Assembly (NCBI RefSeq): GCF_003852715.1
Contig: NZ_RIAV01000013.1
Coordinates: 1 to 64,000, forward strand
Direction of reading: 5' to 3'
DNA: 64,000 nucleotides
From: Ectobacillus antri
GTDB taxonomy: Bacteria; Bacillota; Bacilli; Bacillales; Bacillaceae_G
Every line of letters starts with the position of its first letter. Within the stretch, counting starts at the first letter, position 1. Shown one piece after another: positions 61,163 to 64,000 of the stretch. The position numbers were made by a program, and so were the translations under genes. Below the pieces are notes generated by a model. That model saw only the letters and a list, made by a program, of their open reading frames with translations. It ran no database searches and had not been told where the DNA came from.

Positions 61163-62482
61163 CTATACCGTCGCCGCTTGCTCTTCATTCATAATCTTAC
61201 GAATTTCTACTCGTTTAATTTGATGAGAATCTTTAGCAAGAACCTTAAATTCATAGCCATCCGCTTCTACGGAGATACCTTCTTCGATTTCATGATTTTG
61301 CATCATGATCCAACCGCCAACAGTATCAACGATTTCTTCATCCATATGAAGGCCGAATAAATCATTAATATCACTTACTAGTACCTTACCGTCAACAATT
61401 TTATGATACTCGCTAATATGCTGAATTGGAGGATGTTCATCTTCGTCATACTCATCTCGAATTTCGCCTACAATTTCTTCTAAAATATCTTCAAGTGTAA
61501 CCAGGCCTGCCGTTCCGCCATACTCATCATACAGAATTGCCATTGGAATACGCTTTTTCTGCATTTGCAAGAGCAAATCATGAATAGCAATAGTTTCCAT
61601 AACCTCAATCACAGGACGCATATATTCTCGAATTGGAGGCAATTCATTGCTATCACCGTTCATATAACGAATAAATACATCCTTTACATTGACCATTCCA
61701 ATGATATCATCTTTATCTTCACCAAATATTGGATATCTTGTATACTTTTCACTTTGAATAATTTTCATATGGTCTTCTGCAGAATCTTCTTCATACAAAC
61801 CAATAATCTCTGTACGAGGCACCATAATCTCTTTTGCAATTCGATTATCAAACTCAAATATATTATTTACATATTTAAACTCCGTTTGATTAATTTCACC
61901 ACTTTCATAGCTTTCAGAAAGAATCAAGCGAAGCTCATCTTCAGAGTGAGCTGCCTCATGCTCGGAAGCGGGTTTAAGACCAAATAGTCCGGTAATAAAA
62001 CGAGCTGATCCGTTTAATGTCCAGATAAAAGGGTACGCAAGTTTATAAAAAAACATCAGTGGCTTAGCAACTAACATTGTAACTTGTTCTGCCTTTTGAA
62101 TTGCAACTGTTTTAGGAGCAAGCTCTCCCACTACAACATGCAAGAAGGTAATAAATGCGAAGGCTACAACAAAAGCGAGTGTACTCGCTACCGCCGCAGG
62201 CAAGTTCAATTTCTCCATCAAAGGCTCCAGCATATGATGAAGCGTAGGTTCTCCAAGCCATCCAAGTCCCAGCGCCGTCACTGTAATTCCAAGCTGACAC
62301 GCTGATAAATATTCATCCAAATGCGTAGTTACCTTTTTAGCTGATAAAGCACCTCGTTTTCCCTCTGTTACAAGTTGATCAATCCGGCTGGTTCGCACTT
62401 TCACAATCGCGAACTCCGCCGCAACGAAAAAACCTGTAAGAGCAATTAAAAACGCTACCATGACTAAATTAAATATGTCCAA
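61163..62482 (-). CDS. mpfA: CNNM/CBS-domain Mg2+ exporter-like protein (MpfA/YhdP-type)
   Basis: 439 aa. Four membrane segments in the DUF21/CNNM domain (about 1-190: FFVAAEFAIVKVRTSRIDQL, LGLGWLGEPTLHHML), then a CBS pair (MVPRTEIIGLYEEDSAEDHMK ... RIPMAILYDEYGGTAGLVTLEDILEEIVGEI) and the CorC/HlyC C-terminal domain. Often labelled hemolysin; B. subtilis MpfA of this type exports Mg2+. The gene starts at TTG; a short hairpin covers its ribosome site. It lies 65 bp downstream of a MerR gene, the same order as yhdQ-yhdP in B. subtilis. Confidence 0.85.
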   Translation of the reverse strand: MDIFNLVMVAFLIALTGFFVAAEFAIVKVRTSRIDQLVTEGKRGALSAKKVTTHLDEYLSACQLGITVTALGLGWLGEPTLHHMLEPLMEKLNLPAAVASTLAFVVAFAFITFLHVVVGELAPKTVAIQKAEQVTMLVAKPLMFFYKLAYPFIWTLNGSARFITGLFGLKPASEHEAAHSEDELRLILSESYESGEINQTEFKYVNNIFEFDNRIAKEIMVPRTEIIGLYEEDSAEDHMKIIQSEKYTRYPIFGEDKDDIIGMVNVKDVFIRYMNGDSNELPPIREYMRPVIEVMETIAIHDLLLQMQKKRIPMAILYDEYGGTAGLVTLEDILEEIVGEIRDEYDEDEHPPIQHISEYHKIVDGKVLVSDINDLFGLHMDEEIVDTVGGWIMMQNHEIEEGISVEADGYEFKVLAKDSHQIKRVEIRKIMNEEQAATV

Positions 62483-62487
62483 GCAAT

Positions 62488-62510
62488 CCCCTTAGTCCAA
62501 TGAACTAAGG
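62488..62510 (-). promoter_or_regulatory. Hairpin covering the mpfA ribosome binding site
   Basis: On the minus strand CCTTAGT (504-510 side) pairs with ACTAAGG, whose last bases are part of AAGGGG, the Shine-Dalgarno sequence of the TTG start at 62482. The 7-bp stem and 7-nt loop could limit translation initiation. Confidence 0.5.
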
Positions 62511-62547
62511 TATCCACCTCCTGTAATGGTTATCCTCTCGTCTACTA

Positions 62548-62940
62548 CTATCCTAAAAACAAAAGCAACGTCTGCATCAAATTTGTCGCACGACCTGATA
62601 CATACTTCATTATTGTTTCACGTTGTTCATTTGTTAACTCATCTAGCAGCGGCTTTAAATGTGCCAACTCCTGTTCTAATTCTTGAATATGCCGTGTGAC
62701 TTCATCCACATGTGTAGCCACAGAATGACTTGTATCAATGGCTGTATGCTTACGCGCAAGCAACTGTTTAATATCACTAAGCGGCATATGCATCTTTTTG
62801 CATTGTTCAATAAAATGCAAGATTTCAACTGCGTTTTTATCATAATAACGATAATTAGAATCTGATCGATGTGCGGTCAAAAGTCCTAAATTCGTATAAT
62901 AATCAATGGTTCGTTTTGAAACATGGGCAATTTCAGCCAA
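62548..62940 (-). CDS. MerR-family regulator, possibly frameshifted at its start
   Basis: 130 aa if started at the TTG at 62940. IAHVSKRTIDYYTNLGLLTAHRSDSNYRYYDKNAVEILHFIEQCKKMHMPLSDIKQLL is a MerR DNA-binding domain; a coiled coil and a short C-terminal tail follow. But the expected first residues (YRIGELAE) are encoded in the same frame upstream without a start codon, while a good site (AGGGGGC then ATG, 5 nt apart, near 62970) is one base out of frame. One extra A in the GGGAACGG stretch near 62960 would join them. Either a TTG start is used, giving a shortened first helix, or the gene carries a frameshift or sequencing error. Ligand unknown; no obvious metal-binding cysteine cluster. Confidence 0.65.
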   Translation of the reverse strand: MAEIAHVSKRTIDYYTNLGLLTAHRSDSNYRYYDKNAVEILHFIEQCKKMHMPLSDIKQLLARKHTAIDTSHSVATHVDEVTRHIQELEQELAHLKPLLDELTNEQRETIMKYVSGRATNLMQTLLLFLG

Positions 62941-63370
62941 CTCTCCGATTCGGTATCCGTTCCCAACATATTCGCCCCCTATTATAATAGTAATTATATG
63001 TTATCATACAAAAAACTGTACAGTCAAACGTGACAGTTATAGAACAATCATACATATATTTTAAAAATCGATCATAATACTTCTTACAAATATATGTACT
63101 ATTTTCAGCAATATAACATTTTTCAACAAAAGTTTATTGCGAAATTTATATCTTAGGTCTTCATAAAACGGAAAATACATAGTCGTACTATATAGATAAA
63201 ATTACAATATAAAAAACATGAACAAAAATTACTTCAAATCCATATGCGCTCGGTAATAATATTTTTACATCGTACATAGAGGAATTTAGTATATTGCTTT
63301 ATAATAAAGATACATCTCATTTTCCGTAAACAGCGGAACAGTGCGTTGAAAAGGAGAGGAGAGTTTTTTC
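62941..63370. other. Intergenic region between MerR and the AI-2E-family gene
   Basis: 430 bp, very AT-rich, divergent promoters. On the minus strand TTGTAT, a 19-bp spacer and TATAAT (near 62980-63012) fits the long-spacer promoters used by MerR proteins. A 6-bp inverted repeat AACTGT/ACAGTT with a 13-bp gap lies just beyond. I see no gene, repeat or RNA element. Confidence 0.4.
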
Positions 63371-64000
63371 ATGTGGAAGAAGTGGTTGCTTGTCAGTATA
63401 TTCATTCTTATAATACTCTTTTTGATTCCATATAGCTTGCCAGTTATTTTTGCTTTATTAACTGCCATTCTGCTAGAAGGAATCGTATCCCGCTTGCAAA
63501 AGCATGGACGATTTCCAAGGTTGTATGCTGTTTTAACCGCATTTTTATTGTACTTGGCTACACTCACACTCATTGGTTATTTCATGATCCATACAATTTT
63601 TCAGCAAGTTGTGTCTCTTTCTCACAAAGCACCTGGCTTTGCGAAAGAGTTTTATTATACAACTGTGTTGCCCATGATCAACAGTTGGCACAAGTATTCA
63701 GAAACATTGCCGACTGAAGTACTTTCTTCTATAGAGCGTGCGCTAGAAAATAGCGTAAATTCGTTAGATCTACTGGCTAAAAATCTAATTTCTGGAACAA
63801 TCGGATTTGTTGCTGTTGTACCGGGATTTTTATTAGAGTTTTTAATTTATCTCATTGCATTATTCTTAATCAGCCTAGAACTTCCGAGTCTCAAAGAAAA
63901 ATTAGAATCGTATATGACGCTAGAGTCCCGTGAAAAATTTCATCTAGTCGCAGAGCAATTAAGCGGCGCAGGTGTCGGCTTCGTTAAAGCACAACTGTTT
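63371..64000 (+). CDS. AI-2E/PerM-family membrane protein, N-terminal part
   Basis: The frame starts at ATG 63371 after AAGGAGAGGAG and runs to the end of the window (210 codons seen). Hydrophobic segments: WLLVSIFILIILFLIPYSLP, VIFALLTAILLEGIVSRL, LYAVLTAFLLYLATLTLIGYFMI and GFVAVVPGFLLEFLIYLIALFLISL. The layout fits the AI-2 exporter/PerM-like family, including the sporulation protein YtvI. Which member it is cannot be decided without the C-terminal part. Confidence 0.85.
   Translation, partial: MWKKWLLVSIFILIILFLIPYSLPVIFALLTAILLEGIVSRLQKHGRFPRLYAVLTAFLLYLATLTLIGYFMIHTIFQQVVSLSHKAPGFAKEFYYTTVLPMINSWHKYSETLPTEVLSSIERALENSVNSLDLLAKNLISGTIGFVAVVPGFLLEFLIYLIALFLISLELPSLKEKLESYMTLESREKFHLVAEQLSGAGVGFVKAQLF

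Noticed and set aside
62941-63000. M-box (Mg2+ riboswitch) for the mpfA-like gene
   Set aside because: The exporter gene is only 65 bp behind the MerR gene, too little for an M-box, and no conserved core was seen.

Overview
The window looks like chromosome from a low-GC, spore-forming Firmicute of the order Bacillales, close to or in the neighbourhood of the Bacillus cereus group. Supporting evidence: a small acid-soluble spore protein gene (sspH), a cytochrome aa3-600 quinol oxidase operon (qoxABCD), a CstR persulfide sensor, a bacillithiol-transferase-like gene, and a complete NprR-NprX-type peptide-signalling cassette next to its neutral protease. Rex, CcpA (cre), Fur and S-box control signals also fit. 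Species cannot be fixed from the sequence alone.

Layout. 1-1.0 kb: the 5' end of a 16S rRNA gene leaving the window on the minus strand, with two promoters, then a GNAT acetyltransferase. 1.0-3.8 kb: pstS-pstC-pstA with no pstB or phoU behind it. 4.07-5.07 kb: a 1.0-kb insertion sequence with a single amber codon in its transposase. 5.2-7.6 kb: feoA and a FeoB encoded as two overlapping genes. 7.7-9.7 kb: phenylalanine hydroxylase and pterin dehydratase. 9.9-14.9 kb: a C39-like lipoprotein and the qox operon. 15-19.4 kb: purine permease, a decayed beta-propeller gene, a coiled-coil/3D wall protein and a LacI regulator. 19.4-22.8 kb: TetR regulator, an in-frame fusion of an IS607 serine recombinase to TnpB, and an MFS exporter with a 44-bp palindromic operator. 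22.9-26.6 kb: SAM riboswitch plus Asp/Glu-type racemase, a small membrane protein, and HelD. 27-32.1 kb: a Fur-box-preceded pair of large lipoproteins (one a beta-propeller di-haem peroxidase-like protein) and a TauE/SafE permease. 32.5-40.2 kb: BstA-like protein, a methyltransferase-regulator-kinase operon, a COG0523 GTPase, and a MoxR/VWA pair. 40.3-44.9 kb: siderophore ABC transporter with Fur boxes. 45.2-49.9 kb: peptide symporter, sspH, cstR, an ArsR regulator with a cysteine-less thioredoxin-like partner, and Rex-controlled lactate permease. 50-64 kb: aspA, VOC protein, two pseudogenes, VanW protein, npr/nprX/nprR, an amino-acid permease with ald, an mpfA-like exporter with a MerR gene, and a truncated AI-2E-family gene.

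Two families of dispersed intergenic repeats run through the region: a ~188-bp element with terminal inverted repeats (four copies, one degenerate) and a ~155-bp hairpin-forming element (two copies in opposite orientation). Neither codes for protein.

By theme, the window is rich in iron handling (Feo, siderophore uptake, Fur-controlled lipoprotein/cytochrome pair), redox and sulfur sensing (Rex, CstR, ArsR, TauE/SafE-like permease), aerobic respiration (Qox), nitrogen/carbon scavenging in late growth (Npr, peptide symporter, Ald, AspA, lactate permease), and decay by small mobile elements. Assignments rest on reading the translations and motifs directly; no database search was run.
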